A DNA stretch of 64,000 nt from Oegoconia quadripuncta (lineage: Eukaryota; Arthropoda; Insecta; Lepidoptera; Autostichidae): positions 32,147,242 to 32,211,241 of the forward strand of contig OX438743.1 in NCBI GenBank assembly GCA_949316235.1, written 5' to 3'. A program made the position numbers and the translations under genes. How positions within the stretch are numbered: position 1 is the first letter of the stretch; each line of letters begins with the position of its first letter. Below are positions 44,011 to 55,739 of this stretch, in pieces. The notes under the pieces are model-generated. The model had not been told where the DNA came from. It did not search any database and saw nothing but the letters and a program-made list of their open reading frames with translations.

Positions 44011-44088
44011 CATAACATAGACAAACAATAAGATGAGACTGAAATAAATCGCGCAACCGCAACGCATTTATTGTTTGTCTATGTTATG
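44011..44088 (+). repeat. perfect 21-bp inverted repeat with a 36-nt spacer
   Basis: 44011-44031 (CATAACATAGACAAACAATA plus A) and its exact reverse complement at 44068-44088. No known repeat around it. Confidence 0.9.
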
Positions 44089-44499
44089 CGATCTGTCCCA
44101 TGAACACACACATGCATTATATTATATACATACACCCATACATCCACAAACACACACACTAGAATAAGTTTTATTTAATTTGTATTTTAGTTTATATTTC
44201 ACTGACCTAATGATCATACTATAGAATTATGTAGAAATAGTTACGACGAACAGAGTCTCGTAGCATAGGCATTATTATGCTTAAAAGAGTATGCAGTTAT
44301 TGGTTACTGTGAACCGAATTTTGTAAAAGAAATAAATCTTTTTTTTAATAAGGGTGGACTTGTTACGCTGTGCTTGCGGACCCCGCACCGATTTTGACCA
44401 TTAGATACATCCATTTACTGTATAACTATTTGGATGTAATGTTTTAAATCGTGAGCCAATATATCGCAGGCACATCAGCGGTAGACAGACATGCATATC

Positions 44500-44645
44500 A
44501 ATCCACTATTAGACATAAGGCCATTTACCGCATTCCATGGGAGGGCATTGCCCTAATTGTCAATGCTGGTCGTATACTAAACCTACGGGAAGAGAGGGTT
44601 AGATCCATTCTTCTCGGGAAACACATGCCAAAAAAAAAACATATC
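44500..44645 (+). repeat. repeat fragment shared with 18920-19045
   Basis: CCTACGGGAAGAGAGGGTTA then GATCCATTCTTCTCGGGAAA. The 65-codon frame across it is probably incidental. Confidence 0.45.
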
Positions 44646-45083
44646 TGAATGATTTTTCAAAGTTAAATTGCTATATCTTCTAACACGAACAACGATTAAT
44701 TAATATTTTGATTTGACGGATTAATTACTTCCAATGGTTTTTGGTCCGTGAGACGATTGAGGCTACCGACTGCGTGATCGTTTAATTATTTCATCTGCAT
44801 AATGATTCCAATAAACCAACAAGTAATTATTACTCACACCGAGTTTCCGGTGGTCGTTGATATGGTATTATTCGATTGCCAACATAAAGCTTTCCGGCAC
44901 GTTTGTAATTATCATTTTGGGTAATAATTTGCGATTAAAAATCATTTAAGTGCGTGTAATTAAAAATTTGATAAGGGATGTTATAATTTTAATAGTTTAC
45001 ATGCTTTTGTGTTGTTTCCGCGCGTAAAAATAACAGAATTACCCGTCTCTTTCCGTGAGTTTCGTAAAAGGCGACTATGTATG

Positions 45084-45305
45084 TTTTTTTTTTTTTTTTA
45101 TCAATCATAAAAAAAAAAAATGGATTCGCGTTTGACCACAATCTCACCTGATGGAAAGTGACGATGTGGTCGGAGATGAAGCACGCGATCTCAGTAAATG
45201 CCTATTCACTCTGCTCTTGAAGATCCCAAGGTTGTAGGATTCAGGAAAGACTGGAAGGGAGTTCCATGCCTTGGCTGTTCGGATGATGAATGAAGAATCG
45301 AACTC
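45084..45305 (-). pseudogene. LINE 3' end: reverse-transcriptase terminus plus poly(A)
   Basis: The minus strand encodes FDSSFIIRTAKAWNSLPVFP, then ESYNLGIFKSRVNRHLLRSR, ending SSLSIR and TGA. This is the (F)xxRxAxxWNSLPxxI...FKxxVxxHL terminus of jockey-type reverse transcriptases. A short 3' UTR and a poly(A) tail (T run 45085-45100) follow. Only about 56 residues remain. Confidence 0.8.
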
Positions 45306-45904
45306 ATGTGATGAAAAAATATCAACCTAACTGCATGTTTCAACGACCGCGATGGGCTCACCCCATGTCACGTGTATATTCTGTATATTTCGAAAGGGGA
45401 TCCGTGGATGTCGTTTCAAGCATGGAACTAATGTTTGGGTACTATTGGGCACTGTTTCAGCACAGTTTTCTGACATTATCAACGTAGCTGAATTCCACTG
45501 TGTGAATACTAGCGTCACACACGTTAATTTGTTTGTATTTGCGGAGGTGTTTGTTCGTAGTTATCTTGTGCTGCGTTTAGATGCATTTTTTATTTGAGTC
45601 AATAAGTTTGGTGCCTCAAAGGTTCTATTTATTTTAGCTGATTCATGTTCATTTTATGTATACGTAATGTTTATGAGTCGTTTCGAAAAGTTTGGTTTGG
45701 TATGCATTGTCCCTTATTCAATTAAATATGTGTGGTGTGATTTTATAGGAAGTTATATCATTCGTACCTTGCGGGATATACAAGTAAGTGAAATAACTCA
45801 CGTCAATCCACTGTCCATGTGTAGGTACTAGTCCTAGATATTTTTCAGTATCTAACTATAATATTATAAATAATATATACATAAATAAGATAAACAAATT
45901 AAAC

Positions 45905-45957
45905 ATATCCTCGATAAAGTTATTCCACACATGTCAAGCCGCGGGCGAAAAGCTAGT
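45905..45957 (+). mobile_element. Helitron-like 3' end fragment
   Basis: TATCCTCGATAAAGTTATTC ... CAAGCCGCGGGCGAAAAGCT then AG|T, matching 56510-56563. Confidence 0.6.
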
Positions 45958-46013
45958 ATTCATATGTCGTGACATCCAAAACTTTCGCATTTATAATATT
46001 AGTTAAATTGTTT
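45958..46013 (-). mobile_element. Helitron-like 5' end fragment, abutting the 3' end
   Basis: On the minus strand AACTAATATTATAAATGCGA then AAGTTTTGGATGT, matching the 56344 start. It abuts a + strand 3' end, so either two truncated copies or a rearranged one. Confidence 0.55.
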
Positions 46014-46023
46014 TATTTTATTA

Positions 46024-46350
46024 TCACCGCCTCCGTGGCTCAATGTAAACAACATTGGGTTTACGATTCGGAGGTCGCGGGTTCGATCTCCAGCGGGGTA
46101 CATGTTTAAGTACTCGGTTTGGTTGGTGGTAGGGCATTTTAAATGTCCGCCTGGCTAGCTACCACCATCTTATCTAAATCTGCCGCCAAGCAACAATGTT
46201 AACAGCATTGTTGTGTTCCGATTGTCAGAGATAAGACAGCCAGTTGCCCCAATGTGTTGAGATTTCCGGGTCGCTTCCACCTTCGACCTCATCTTTACTT
46301 AACAACAGGTGTGATTGAGGTGAAGTACCAACCAGTTGCATAAAAAAAGA
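46024..46350 (+). repeat. SINE-b copy, full length
   Basis: CACCGCCTCCGTGGCTCAAT, GGTCGCGGGTTCGATCTCCA then GCGGGGTACATG, entire body and A tail. The DNA after it (46351-46530) is repeated at 59632-59811. Confidence 0.85.
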
Positions 46351-46530
46351 GATTTATTCAAAAATTGCAAAAATAATCTGGAGATCATTTTCTAAGTAGA
46401 AGTGCGATTCTCTTTTAAATTCCATTTATGCACATAGGTAAAAATGCAAACAAACTGAAGATTCCTCAGGGAATGATCACCGCTATCCATGAACATGTGC
46501 AAATCATAACATACTATTATAGATCTGTAC
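46351..46530 (+). repeat. SINE-b flank duplicated in inverted orientation at 59632-59811
   Basis: GAGATTTATTCAAAAATTGC, GTAGAAGTGCGATTCTCTTT, CAGGGAATGATCACCGCTAT, CCATGAACATGTGCAAATCA are all found reverse-complemented at 59640-59810, also next to a SINE-b. Confidence 0.8.
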
Positions 46531-46540
46531 TGGTGGTAGG

Positions 46541-46660
46541 TAGTCCCCCAAATGTGTTGGGGTTTCCGGGTCGGTATATACGCTTCCACCTTCGACCTCA
46601 TCTTCACTTAAAATCAGGTGTGATTGAGGTCAAGTACGAACACGTCGTGCATAAAAAAAG
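46541..46660 (+). repeat. SINE-b 3' fragment
   Basis: GTCCCCCAAATGTGTTGGGG then TTTCCGGGTCGG, CTTCCACCTTCGACCTCATC, tail GTGCATAAAAAAAG. Confidence 0.85.
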
Positions 46661-47197
46661 AAAAATATATAAGTTCCAAACTTTTGACGTACCCACAGAG
46701 TTCTCGTAATTACGCTTCTGCTTATTGCGCCTGCCTTACGATGAGATTATCTGATCACCAAGATATGTTCTAATAAAGTGATCAGTTTCTGACAAAAATG
46801 CACGAACGAATTTCCTCATTGCCATCCTAGACCCTACCGGGTGCCTGCCGCTTGCCATCAATGCGGTAGTCAACGTATTACGAGCAACTATAAAAGTATA
46901 TATCTAGGCAGGTCAGTTTACAATTTCATAGGCAATTATGAAGAAATCTAATCACTTGACAACTTTCTTGCAGCTACTGGATATAAGAGCATGGAACATC
47001 GAGTAAAAGTTGGACATAGTTATTTACATATAGTTAAAACTAAAATTATATGTAAATATCTATTATATAAATATCTATATATTTTTGTAAGAAAAGCTGT
47101 TATTTTTCTCCAATAATGATAGCTTTCAGTTTTATTAATTTCACGAATTGACCTGTTCCAGTACCGCAGTTACATATCATAATATATATATTCTTGT

Positions 47198-47425
47198 CGA
47201 CCTGTTTGGTGCAGTGGTTAGAAACTCTGACCACTATACCAAAAGGTCGCGGGTTCGAATCCCGAAAGGACATGTGTACCCGAATTATGGATGTTTTCTT
47301 TTATAATAAGTATTTATTTACCAAAAAAAATATATATGTAGTAAAGCAACCAACAAGCCTATAGTTGCTTAAAGTGGAACTAGATTGTGTACAAGTCCAA
47401 GGATATTATTATTATTTATTCATTT
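47198..47425 (+). repeat. SINE-c copy
   Basis: GACCTGTTTGGTGCAGTGGT then TAGAAACTCTG, GGTCGCGGGTTCGAATCCCG, short body and (ATT)n tail at 47408-47420. Confidence 0.85.
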
Positions 47426-48044
47426 ATATATTATTTATTTATATAAAGAGAATTGAACCAACATATCTCTCTTTTCAAACTTGATTTGAAATTGGTTTCA
47501 AACGTTAAGTTTTTTATAGTCTTACGTGTGGGATATCGCTGACCACACCATTTGGGATAAAGGTTGGACAAAGGAGTACCTAGGTATTAAGTACACCAGT
47601 TAGGTATAATATTATTTCTTTAGTATGAGGTTAAGTCAAAGTCTCCTATTAACATGGTCCATCTTGACAGATTTCTAATATCATGATTGCGGCACAAACT
47701 TTATGTATTTGGAAAGTTAGGTAGCTTTCGTTTCAGAAATGTAATTCTCGAGCCCTTAAAAGTGAGTTTATAGTATGTTAAATTACACTTTAAGACTTTT
47801 TACGATAGTGGAAATAAGCAAGAGTAGGGACGATTATACAATAAATTCTATTATCATAACCATGGTGTCTTACCGTGGTAATATTATTGTTGGGGCGGAG
47901 CAGTTCGGGCAATTTACAAATTGGGCCTCAGACTATCTGTTAGGAATAAATTTAAGCAAATCTATATATTAACAAGTACGAATAAAATCTAGAATCGTTT
48001 AAGAAAAAAAATGTGACAAACATAATGTTAATACAAGATATTCG

Positions 48045-48325
48045 GCACAAGAGTTGGCTCAGCGGTTAAGACGCAGTCTCTCAATTTGGGAGGTCCGGGT
48101 TCGAGTCCCAGGCAGGCCATGTACTAATGAGTTTTTAAATTTATTAATTACTTATGTGCATTTATCCCACTGCTCCTAAACGGTGAAGGAAAACTTCGTG
48201 AGGATGCTGAAATAAAAACTCAAACCCGTATTGGGCCAGCGTTGTGGACTATGGCGCATACGCACACGAAGGAAGGTCATACATCCCTGCAGTGGGATGT
48301 TTGCGGGCTGATGATGATGAATACA
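48045..48325 (+). repeat. SINE-d copy
   Basis: GAGTTGGCTCAGCGGTTAAG (A box) and GGTCCGGGTTCGAGTCCCAG (B box), GCAGGCCATGTACTAATGAG, body to GTGGGATGTTTGCGGGCTGA and (TGA)n tail. Nested in the TIR element. Confidence 0.85.
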
Positions 48326-48457
48326 AGATATAAAAATAAACTTGCTGTTCATGTCAGCCGTTTACATAAAGTAACTAAATCGTTTCAATTTAAGTAATTA
48401 AAAACAAAAAAAAAAAATTTTCTTTGCGGGCGCCGCTAGGTTTACAATCAATGGGTA

Positions 48458-48762
48458 AAAGGTTTTTTTTTATGCACAACGAGTTAGTACTTGACCTCCA
48501 TCACACCTGATGTTAAGTGAAGATGAGGCCGTAGGTGCAAACGTCTTATTTGTGAAAGTGGCTATCTTATCTCTGACAACCGGAATACAACAATGCTATT
48601 AATATTTCTGTTTGGCGGCAGACTTAGATAAGATGGTGGTAGTTAGTCAGGCGGATATTTAAAATACCCTACCACCAACCAAACCGAGTACTAAACCGTA
48701 CCCCGCTGGGGATCGACGCCGTAAACCCTATATTGTTTACATTGCGCCACGGAGGCAGTATA
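48458..48762 (-). repeat. SINE-b copy
   Basis: T run 48463-48470 (A tail), CACACCTGATGTTAAGTGAA, GGCGGCAGACTTAGATAAGA, CGCCACGGAGGCAG head; a deletion removes part of the B box. Nested in the TIR element. Confidence 0.8.
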
Positions 48763-49079
48763 ATCCCATGACATTCTGGGGATCAATACGTATCTAACAT
48801 CTTGCCATACCTTGCACTTCAAAATCGATCAAGCTGTTGATACCACCGGAGGTGACATAGAAATACCTTAGGTTTCTCTTCTCTTGACAGAAATCTGTCA
48901 AGATGGACCATGTTAATAGGAGACTTTGACTTAACCTCATACTAAAGAAATAATATTATACCTAACTGGTGTACTTAATACCTATGTACTCCTTTGTCCA
49001 ACCTTTATCCCAAATGGTGTGGTCAGCGATATCCCACACGTAAGACTATGTGTCATTATTTCCCAGCATTCGTTCCTTT

Positions 49080-49255
49080 TTAGCGACACTATCAAATGGT
49101 GTAATAATACAGTGTGTTTTTTTTTTCAAAATGAACGGGTTCGATTCCTGGCTAGGAATATTAATTTCTCAAAAATCGTTTAAAGCAGTTTTACTTTTCA
49201 TCAAAATCAGGCCCAAGATTCTTCAGAGTACTTTTCGCTATTCCTCTTAGTTTCA
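49080..49255 (+). repeat. SINE-f-like unit resembling a foldback arm
   Basis: GTGTTTTTTTTTTCAAAATG, ACGGGTTCGATTCCTGGCTA, then AATTTCTCAAAAATCG parallels the arm order (GTGTTTTTTTTTTCACATTT, TCGGTTCGATTCCCAGCCGA, AATTTTTAGAAAATC). Similarity is loose after that. Confidence 0.4.
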
Positions 49256-50129
49256 GATTTGGCAATCCACATCCTCACACACCCGAAAACATTTCCTGTC
49301 TTTTCAGTCGACAGTCGGGTTAAAAGAAAATACGCCTATTATATTTTTTTTGCTCGTAATCCTCAGAGTGTTCATGCATCTGGTGACCTCCTGTAATTGA
49401 GGCAGACTGTTCTTCTTAACGAGTCAACGGCAAAAAATATCAACGTAGATGTTGACCTTGTCATTGGGAGTTTATAGGGGTCACTGGTTGTAATCACTAA
49501 TTTGCTTTGCCTTGCCATAAAGGCTGGTGATGACCATGACGCCGTGTGTTATACAATATTTGGTTTAGGTAATCCTGCCCTATCACTTTCTACTGTTTGC
49601 CCTATTAAGATTATACGGCTCCATTTACCTGTCAGATGTTGCATAAAACAATAATGTATACTATTATAGATTACAATCGGAACTACCGTGCAGGGAGGGA
49701 CTTTGCTTTATTCGCTAAGTTAAAGGTATGGGACCTTCCTTTGACTAAAGTCTTTACTAATTAGATCTCTTGTGCACTCATCGTTCGTATTCATTAATTA
49801 GCTATATTTTTGTCATATACCTACGGAAACCTAAAAATGGGTTTTAACAAGTACTATAATATTGTTGTTTTTTCATGAGTACAAAATATTAAAAAAAAAA
49901 TATGTTAACAAAACCTAACTAATTTAAACATTTAGACTACATAAAAAGTTGCAAAAATTGTCTAACCGGAATCTATGTTATCTTTTTTTTGAAACTTTTG
50001 CCTAACTGCCTCTTATAAGTAAGTTGTCCGTTTTCATAATTTGTAAGCTATTTTTCAACCACTTGCTATTATCTGAATGAGCTGAAATTGTAGCAATTTG
50101 TGTAAGTTCAGTGACAATGCAATATTACG
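49256..50129. other. intergenic, nothing recognised
   Basis: AT-rich with homopolymer runs. No gene supported. Confidence 0.4.
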
Positions 50130-50330
50130 GTACCGTCGAGCTGATCTGATGATGGAGCCGGGATGTAGGAACTGGAACTCCTTGATGGCAAATGCCAAGA
50201 TAGTCGTATTTGGGCTAGTTTGTTTTGTTACCATAAGTACTTTCTATGATGACGAGTTTCTGAAGATGAAGCCAGAACATTGCCACTGGAACTCCTTGAT
50301 GGAATTTATGGTTCTCATCTTTGTACATGA
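50130..50330 (+). repeat. two diverged tandem units of about 114 bp
   Basis: ACTGGAACTCCTTGATGG occurs at 50171 and 50285, each preceded by a related GATGATGGAGCC/GAAGATGAAGCC block. The 78-codon frame spanning them is a repeat product. Confidence 0.6.
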
Positions 50331-50384
50331 ATAATCATGATGGAACATTAAAAGCTTGTTTTTGAACTGACCCGGAAACCCCGA

Positions 50385-50690
50385 CCTGAATCACACCTGA
50401 TGTTAAGTGAAGATGAGGCCGAAGGTGGAAGCGTACAGACCCGGAAGCCCAAATATTTGGGGAACTGGCTATCTTATCTCTGACAACCGGAACACAACAA
50501 TGCTATTAACATTGCTGCTTGGCGACAGATTTAGATAAGATGGTGGTAGCTAGCTATAGCTAACATTTAAAATGCCCTACCACCAACCAAACCGAGTACT
50601 TAAATATGTACCCCGCGGGGGATTGAACCCGCGACCTCCAAATCGTAAACCCAATGTTGTTTACATTGAGCCACGGAGGCGGCGGTAATG
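50385..50690 (-). repeat. SINE-b copy
   Basis: The right end carries the intact head: GGGGGATTGAACCCGCGACC then TCC, TTTACATTGAGCCACGGAGG then CGG. The 3' tail end is disrupted by GAACTGACCCGGAAACCCC, a partial second copy of the body. Confidence 0.85.
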
Positions 50691-50814
50691 TAGAAATTAT
50701 TTTACTTGTCCACTCCGAGTTGTCCTCTTTGTAACCTCGCACAAAGTCACTGGCAACTTTTGGAATTTGCCAGTAACCCAAACCATGTCTATAAAGTTAC
50801 ACCTTAAGTAAACA

Positions 50815-50960
50815 AAGTGGACGGATGACTTGATGAAAGTCGCCAGAAGTCGTTGGAGGCAAGCCGATATCAATCCATGGGGAGGGCCTATACACAGTGA
50901 AGTGAACTAATAGAAGTGGACGTCCTATAGCTGATATCATGATGATGGAACCGTTGTTGT
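50815..50960 (+). pseudogene. RTE-like LINE C-terminus and 3' end
   Basis: GTGGACGGATGACTTGATGA then AAGTCGCC reads WTDDLMKVA with one frameshift. GGGAGGGCCTATACACAGTG and AAGTGGACGTCCTATAGCTG then ATATCATGATGATGG are the usual end and (ATG)n tail. Confidence 0.65.
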
Positions 50961-51188
50961 AGGTTTCGTCGACAATTTCGTCTGCATATCTGGGCGACAT
51001 AGAAAAACGAAAGTCTTTAAAAAATGCTTTCCAAAATTTTGAAACGAACAACTTCCTTACATATGAATATTGCGAACTAAAAGCCTGTAATAATGGTCAG
51101 TATAGTCTGGTGTGATAGATGATAACCATGGTTTGTTAGTAACGAAATTATTAATGTATATAATGTACAATTATTAAGTACATATAGA

Positions 51189-51464
51189 AATAATAAATAA
51201 ATAAATAAATATCCTTAGTAATACAAAGAGCGCCATCTATTTCCACTGTAAGGAACTATAGGCTTGTGTTGTGGATACCAGATGGTTGATATAGTACATA
51301 AATACATTTTTTTGTAAATAAATAGTTATTATAAATGAAAACCTCCATAACTCGGGTACACATGTCCGTATTCATCACACAAACATATGCCCCTAGCGGG
51401 ATTCGAACCCGCGACCTGTTGGTATAATGGTCAGAGTTTCTAACTACTACAACAAACAGGTCGT
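51189..51464 (-). repeat. SINE-c copy, full length
   Basis: (AAAT)n tail at 51190-51210, GAGCGCCATCTATTTCCACT body, CCTAGCGGGATTCGAACCCG then CGACC (B box), and ACTACTACAACAAACAGGTC at the head. Confidence 0.88.
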
Positions 51465-51867
51465 TAATAGAAAGAAAGAAAAGAAATAGTAGAATAGAGT
51501 AAAGGGTAGTACCTATAATTTGTAAAAGTATACCCTTTAGTGCCTTCCTGAGTCCGTGCCTACTCGTCAGTTGTCAGTACTGCGTTGAACCTATACGAAG
51601 CTTGAAGCCGCCGATCCATCTTTATCATTATGTAGTTTGTCGGGCACTCCGTGTGGAATCGTGCTTACTTACTGATCACTCAATCACTCATAATATGTAT
51701 ACTTATGTTACTGTGATATGATAACAATGAAGTATTGGTATAAATGACAATGTGGTTGCAAATTCAATTCGCCATCCGGCCAATTATTAAAAGAAAGTTT
51801 CTCTAGTAGGTATATGCCTAGTTCAGGTCATTTAAGCTTCCCAGATTAAGACAATTTTTAATCCTCG

Positions 51868-51900
51868 ACGAAAATCGACGGGTGTTATGTGTATGACGGT

Positions 51901-51941
<41 letters not shown>

Positions 51942-52085
51942 CGAGTTTTAGTTCGAAGTATCTCAGTAAAGCGTCGTCAGATTTGAGTGCATTATATTTT
52001 AAATATTAAATACCTACTAAACGTATGATCTTAACCATGTTTGATGAATATGGTTATCATATATACTCAAGGTCCAGCCTACACA
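51868..52085. repeat. CGACGAAAA-family repeat containing a long GT microsatellite
   Basis: AATCCTCGACGAAAATCGAC then GGGTGTTATG, then (GT)n at 51903-51938, GAAGTATCTCAGTAAAGCGT. Family members at 43080, 53770 and 20020. Confidence 0.5.
51903..51938 (+). repeat. (TG)18-like microsatellite
   Basis: About 18 uninterrupted TG units; likely length-polymorphic. Confidence 0.95.
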
Positions 52086-52864
52086 GAGTTCAAAATTAAC
52101 AATAATAAATGTAATTAAAAATAAATAATATTTTATTGTAACAATGCGGGAAGATACTGACTCCTGAAATACAGGTTGCCATAGTTAGGGCTGCTACTGC
52201 TCTGTTACATGCTTATGTGTCCAATGAAAGACTTTTATCATTTATTTATTATTATTGTTTTCCATTAAGGCTAAAGCTTACCACAAAAACTGCTGTACTG
52301 TTTTTATGATTAGTGTACAATAAACTATAAATAAATAAATAAATAAAAAACTTTAAAGAATAGTATTACAGAACCCCTCTCGAGCCCAAGCAACAATCAA
52401 GTATATTTTCTACATTCATTTAAAACCCTGTTAAGTTTTAAGTACAATAAACTACTATTATACAATCCGGAGCTTCATTTCATCAAGTTTTTAAGAAATT
52501 GAAGACGCTGTTCTGGTAAATTATGTATTGAGAGTGGTTTCACAAAGACCCTGGATCCACCGTTGTAAATCAGTGTGGCTTATGAAGCTTGCCTACCTAC
52601 CTACAACCTACATAGGTATTACTTGCAACAAGAGGGAGTGCGTAGAGGCATTGAACGTCACTATAGGACATCGGCGCATGCTCCACTTACTTAGAAAGTA
52701 TGTACCAAGTGAAACCGATCTAGCTAGCGAAACCAGCTATACATTAATATGTCCTATATACTTTTGTTGTCTATAAAATAGTATCTATGTAGGTATTTTC
52801 TTTTAAATACCACATATAACATGATGATGAGTCATGATATGACATGTTTTGACAGCCTCCTTAT
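52086..52864. other. intergenic, nothing recognised
   Basis: AT-rich with (AAAT)n at 52330-52348. The 82-codon frame at 52528-52776 has no recognisable domain. Confidence 0.4.
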
Positions 52865-53010
52865 GTTAGGTCCTCAGCGGGGTACATTCGGTATTGGTTA
52901 CGGTTGTTTGAAATTTCTAAATCCAGCTAGCTAGGTACCACCGTCGTAGTATACCTAAGTCTGGCGGCAAACATCAGTACAAGAATTGTTCTTGTGTTCC
53001 ATCTGTATAA
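52865..53010 (+). repeat. SINE-b, degraded copy
   Basis: CAGCGGGGTACATTCGGTAT, CCAGCTAGCTAGGTACCACC, AAGTCTGGCGGCAAACATC, TGTTCTTGTGTTCCATCTGT follow the family order with many changes. Confidence 0.6.
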
Positions 53011-53239
53011 AATGATATATATTATGTAGGTTCATACAAGGCCATTCTGTCGAGAAGTTGCGAGTTCAAGCGAGAAATTAAAATTTCGGCATTCTCTTTA
53101 TTTAGGCCCGTATTCAGAACCAAGCTCAAGTCATGATCTTTGCTTAAAATTAGTTGGAAAGAGGTAGATAAATTCATATTTTTGCGGTGAGACAGAGATT
53201 GCAATAATACTAATACTTGGTATTTATTATTATTATATA

Positions 53240-53555
53240 ACCGTCTCCGTGGCTCAATGTAAACAACATTGGGTTTACGATTCGGAGGTCGCGAGTTCGA
53301 TCCCCAGCGGGGTACATGTTTAAGTAGTCGGTTTGGTTGGTGGTAAGGCATTTTAAATGTCCGCCTGTACCACCATCTTATCTAAATCTGCCGCCAAGCA
53401 GCAATGTTAATAGCATTGTTGTGTTCCGGATGTCAAAGATAAGATAGCCGTACGCTTAGCCGATTGAAGTAGGTACGCTTCCACCTTCGACCTCATCTTC
53501 ACTTAACATCAGGTGTGATTAAGATCAAGTACAAACCCGTCGTGCATAAAAAAGA
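53240..53555 (+). repeat. SINE-b copy, full length
   Basis: ACCGTCTCCGTGGCTCAATG, GGTCGCGAGTTCGATCCCCA, CTTCCACCTTCGACCTCATC, tail CGTGCATAAAAAAG; a body piece (GGCTAGCTACC) is missing. The minus frame over it is a shadow. Confidence 0.88.
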
Positions 53556-53769
53556 TATTAGGTGTGATTGAATTCAAGTCGGAAATAAATATGTTAAAAA
53601 TTACAAGGCAAACTTGAGGCATCTAATAGAATTTACGATTTTTTTATTATATTTATTACTTTAGATATTTTATTTAATGACAAACAGTTTTTTTGTGTAC
53701 TTCGAAGTAAGTACAAATACAAAATTATACCTAAATAAGTTTAAATTGAAAATTAGGAAAAGCCCCGAC

Positions 53770-54105
53770 AACATTAATTATCGGACAAATCATTATATCG
53801 TCCAGGTATGTTTGATCAAAAGATAGTGTTAAAAGCTAAATATCTTAGGTAAGAAGGTATCTCCGGTTTTAATCAAATATATGGAAAAAAACAGAACACC
53901 TTCGATAGACTGTGATGTCATCAAAATACACCAAAAACTATTAAAAGCTAAATGGCATAACCGTTTTTCATCAAACATGGCTAAGAATCTGTCCCTTCGT
54001 TTAGTATTTCATATAAAAGAAACCGCACTCAAATCGGAGATACGTATACACTCAACGCCGTCAAACACATTACACCCATCGTTTTTCGTCGGGGGTTAAA
54101 AATGT
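53770..54105 (+). repeat. CGTCGGGGGTTAAAAA-family repeat, uninterrupted copy
   Basis: CATTATATCGTCCAGGTATG, TAAAAGCTAAATATCTTAGG, CCTTCGTTTAGTATTTCATA, CGCACTCAAATCGGAGATAC, GTTTTTCGTCGGGGGTTAAA. Gives the order used to place the split copy at 20020/21121. Confidence 0.7.
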
Positions 54106-55144
54106 GTAAAAATATAAATTACAATTTTGTATCGTCCTTGTAGATTGTTCTTGTTACCTATGTGTTACCTAATATACGGGCTTACTCAGAACTTCCGAAA
54201 TTGTTGTATTCATATTTTCATTTGTTCATATAGCGTTTAGGAACAAACAAACAAACCTGCGTATGCAAACACTGTGATGATAATAATATGATGATATTAA
54301 TACCTAACCAACGTCATAAACATTTACGAGTAATTTTGGCAACGTCATATTAAATAACTTATTAATATGTATAAAGTTAAACAGGATCTTATTATGGGTC
54401 AATTTATTTTTCTTCACGGTAAAACGAATTAAACCAGTGAAAGCTCCAAACAACTATTTATATCTCAAAATAAGACCAAACTTCAGTCATTTGACTTTTA
54501 CTACACCGACATTTCCAATTGAGATCCTCAAACTAGCTTTATTTTATGTGCGGTTAAGTTATAAATTATACGACAGTTGCATGTAATGATTGTAAATATA
54601 AGTTTGTAAAGCTATAACAAAGTAGATTACATGGTCCAGCGGTGGGCAACGTTAGTGTTTCGTCGCGTCAACGTGTTGTCAGATCAGGTAGAGCTCATTT
54701 TTAACGGATCGCTTGCTGATTGTTTTGTTACTAGTACGTACGTAACTCTGGCTTGAACGAGCTGTCACTCCAAATTTTACAGCCAATTTTACACAATAAA
54801 GGAATGATTTAGAAATGCAGGATCGGTAGCAAGTGCTGTTGAGTAATATTGTCGGTTGTTGCCCTCCGCGAAAGACGAGACGTTGCAATATTATTAGTCT
54901 TTATAAACTTTTGGAGCCCAATATTGTGATACATCAAGAAACCTCACTTAACAGTGAGGTCTAATCTCCTCTCGCTAGGAGAGGGTATGACTGTCTGTGT
55001 GTGCTTACGAATGTTTCTGTGCTTTGTACAAGTACTCTCGTTGCAATAGTACTCTGCCATCTAAGAACTGACCCATTGCCATCTTTTCTGACGAAGAGAG
55101 ATATTCAGAACAACTCGTAAAAAAACTCAGTTGTAAAATTACTG
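54106..55144. other. intergenic with two small hairpins
   Basis: ACCTCACTTAACAGTGAGGT (54941-54960, perfect 8-bp stem) is followed by CTCCTCTCGCTAGGAGAG. Otherwise no supported feature; the 69-aa minus frame at 54679-54888 is not recognised. Confidence 0.5.
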
Positions 55145-55235
55145 ATAAATCAATAAATAAATAAATATTTCGGACACGTACACCAATCATCTAGTTCCAA
55201 ACTAAGCAAAGCTTGTGCTATGGATACAAGATAAA
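55145..55235 (-). repeat. SINE-a 3' part
   Basis: AAATAAATAAATATTTCGGA, CACCAATCATCTAGTTCCAA, TAAGCAAAGCTTGTGCTATG; head missing. Confidence 0.8.
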
Positions 55236-55454
55236 AATCAATAAAAGAATATTACCTAATAAGTTCATTCAAATCCTTATAATCCTTATATATATTGTTT
55301 TTTTTTTCTTGTGTGCAATAAATGATAAATAAATAAATAAATAAAATAAATATATTTGTAAATAGTGCAAGACAAACATATTATCTATTTTGTTTCTTGA
55401 TCTCAAACTAGTATTATGTATCTTCAATAATAACATTATAATATAAATAACATA

Positions 55455-55612
55455 ACATAACTATGAATACTAGGTAACCTATGGATATACATAAATATTT
55501 ATATAAACTCGACTCGGGAAAATATTTCGTATTCATAACACAATCATTTATCCCTAGTGGGATTTGAACCCGCTAAATGCAGGGTCATTACCCACTACAC
55601 CAATCGTTTGTC
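55455..55612 (-). repeat. SINE-a 5' part
   Basis: B box reversed in CCCTAGTGGGATTTGAACCC then GC; A box reversed in TTACCCACTACACCAATCG. With the 55145 piece it could be one copy split by about 220 bp. Confidence 0.75.
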
Positions 55613-55739
55613 GGTCAAATGTTGAGAATGGAATAATTATTATACATATTGTAATTTAATGAGTCCAAAACCCATAATGCGGTTTATAATACTCAAGAAG
55701 ATAAACAACTTTTGCTCTACATCTTTCGATGAAAAACTT

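Larger units (their letters stand above)
47515..49050. mobile_element. 1.5-kb TIR element with about 160-bp arms, host to two SINEs
   Basis: The left arm starts ATAGTCTTACGTGTGGGATA and reaches GGTCCATCTTGACAGATTTC near 47672. The right arm, 48890-49032, is its reverse complement, ending CCCACACGTAAGACTAT. The interior has no transposase, only AT-rich sequence plus SINE-d (48045) and SINE-b (48458). Non-autonomous; superfamily unknown, since no clear target duplication is seen. Confidence 0.8.

Noticed and set aside
51903..51938. Long TG run as Z-DNA or regulatory element
   Set aside because: Ordinary microsatellite inside a dispersed repeat; no gene nearby to regulate.
52528..52776. 82-aa frame in intergenic DNA
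   Set aside because: Contains TACC-type simple sequence and no recognisable domain or promoter.
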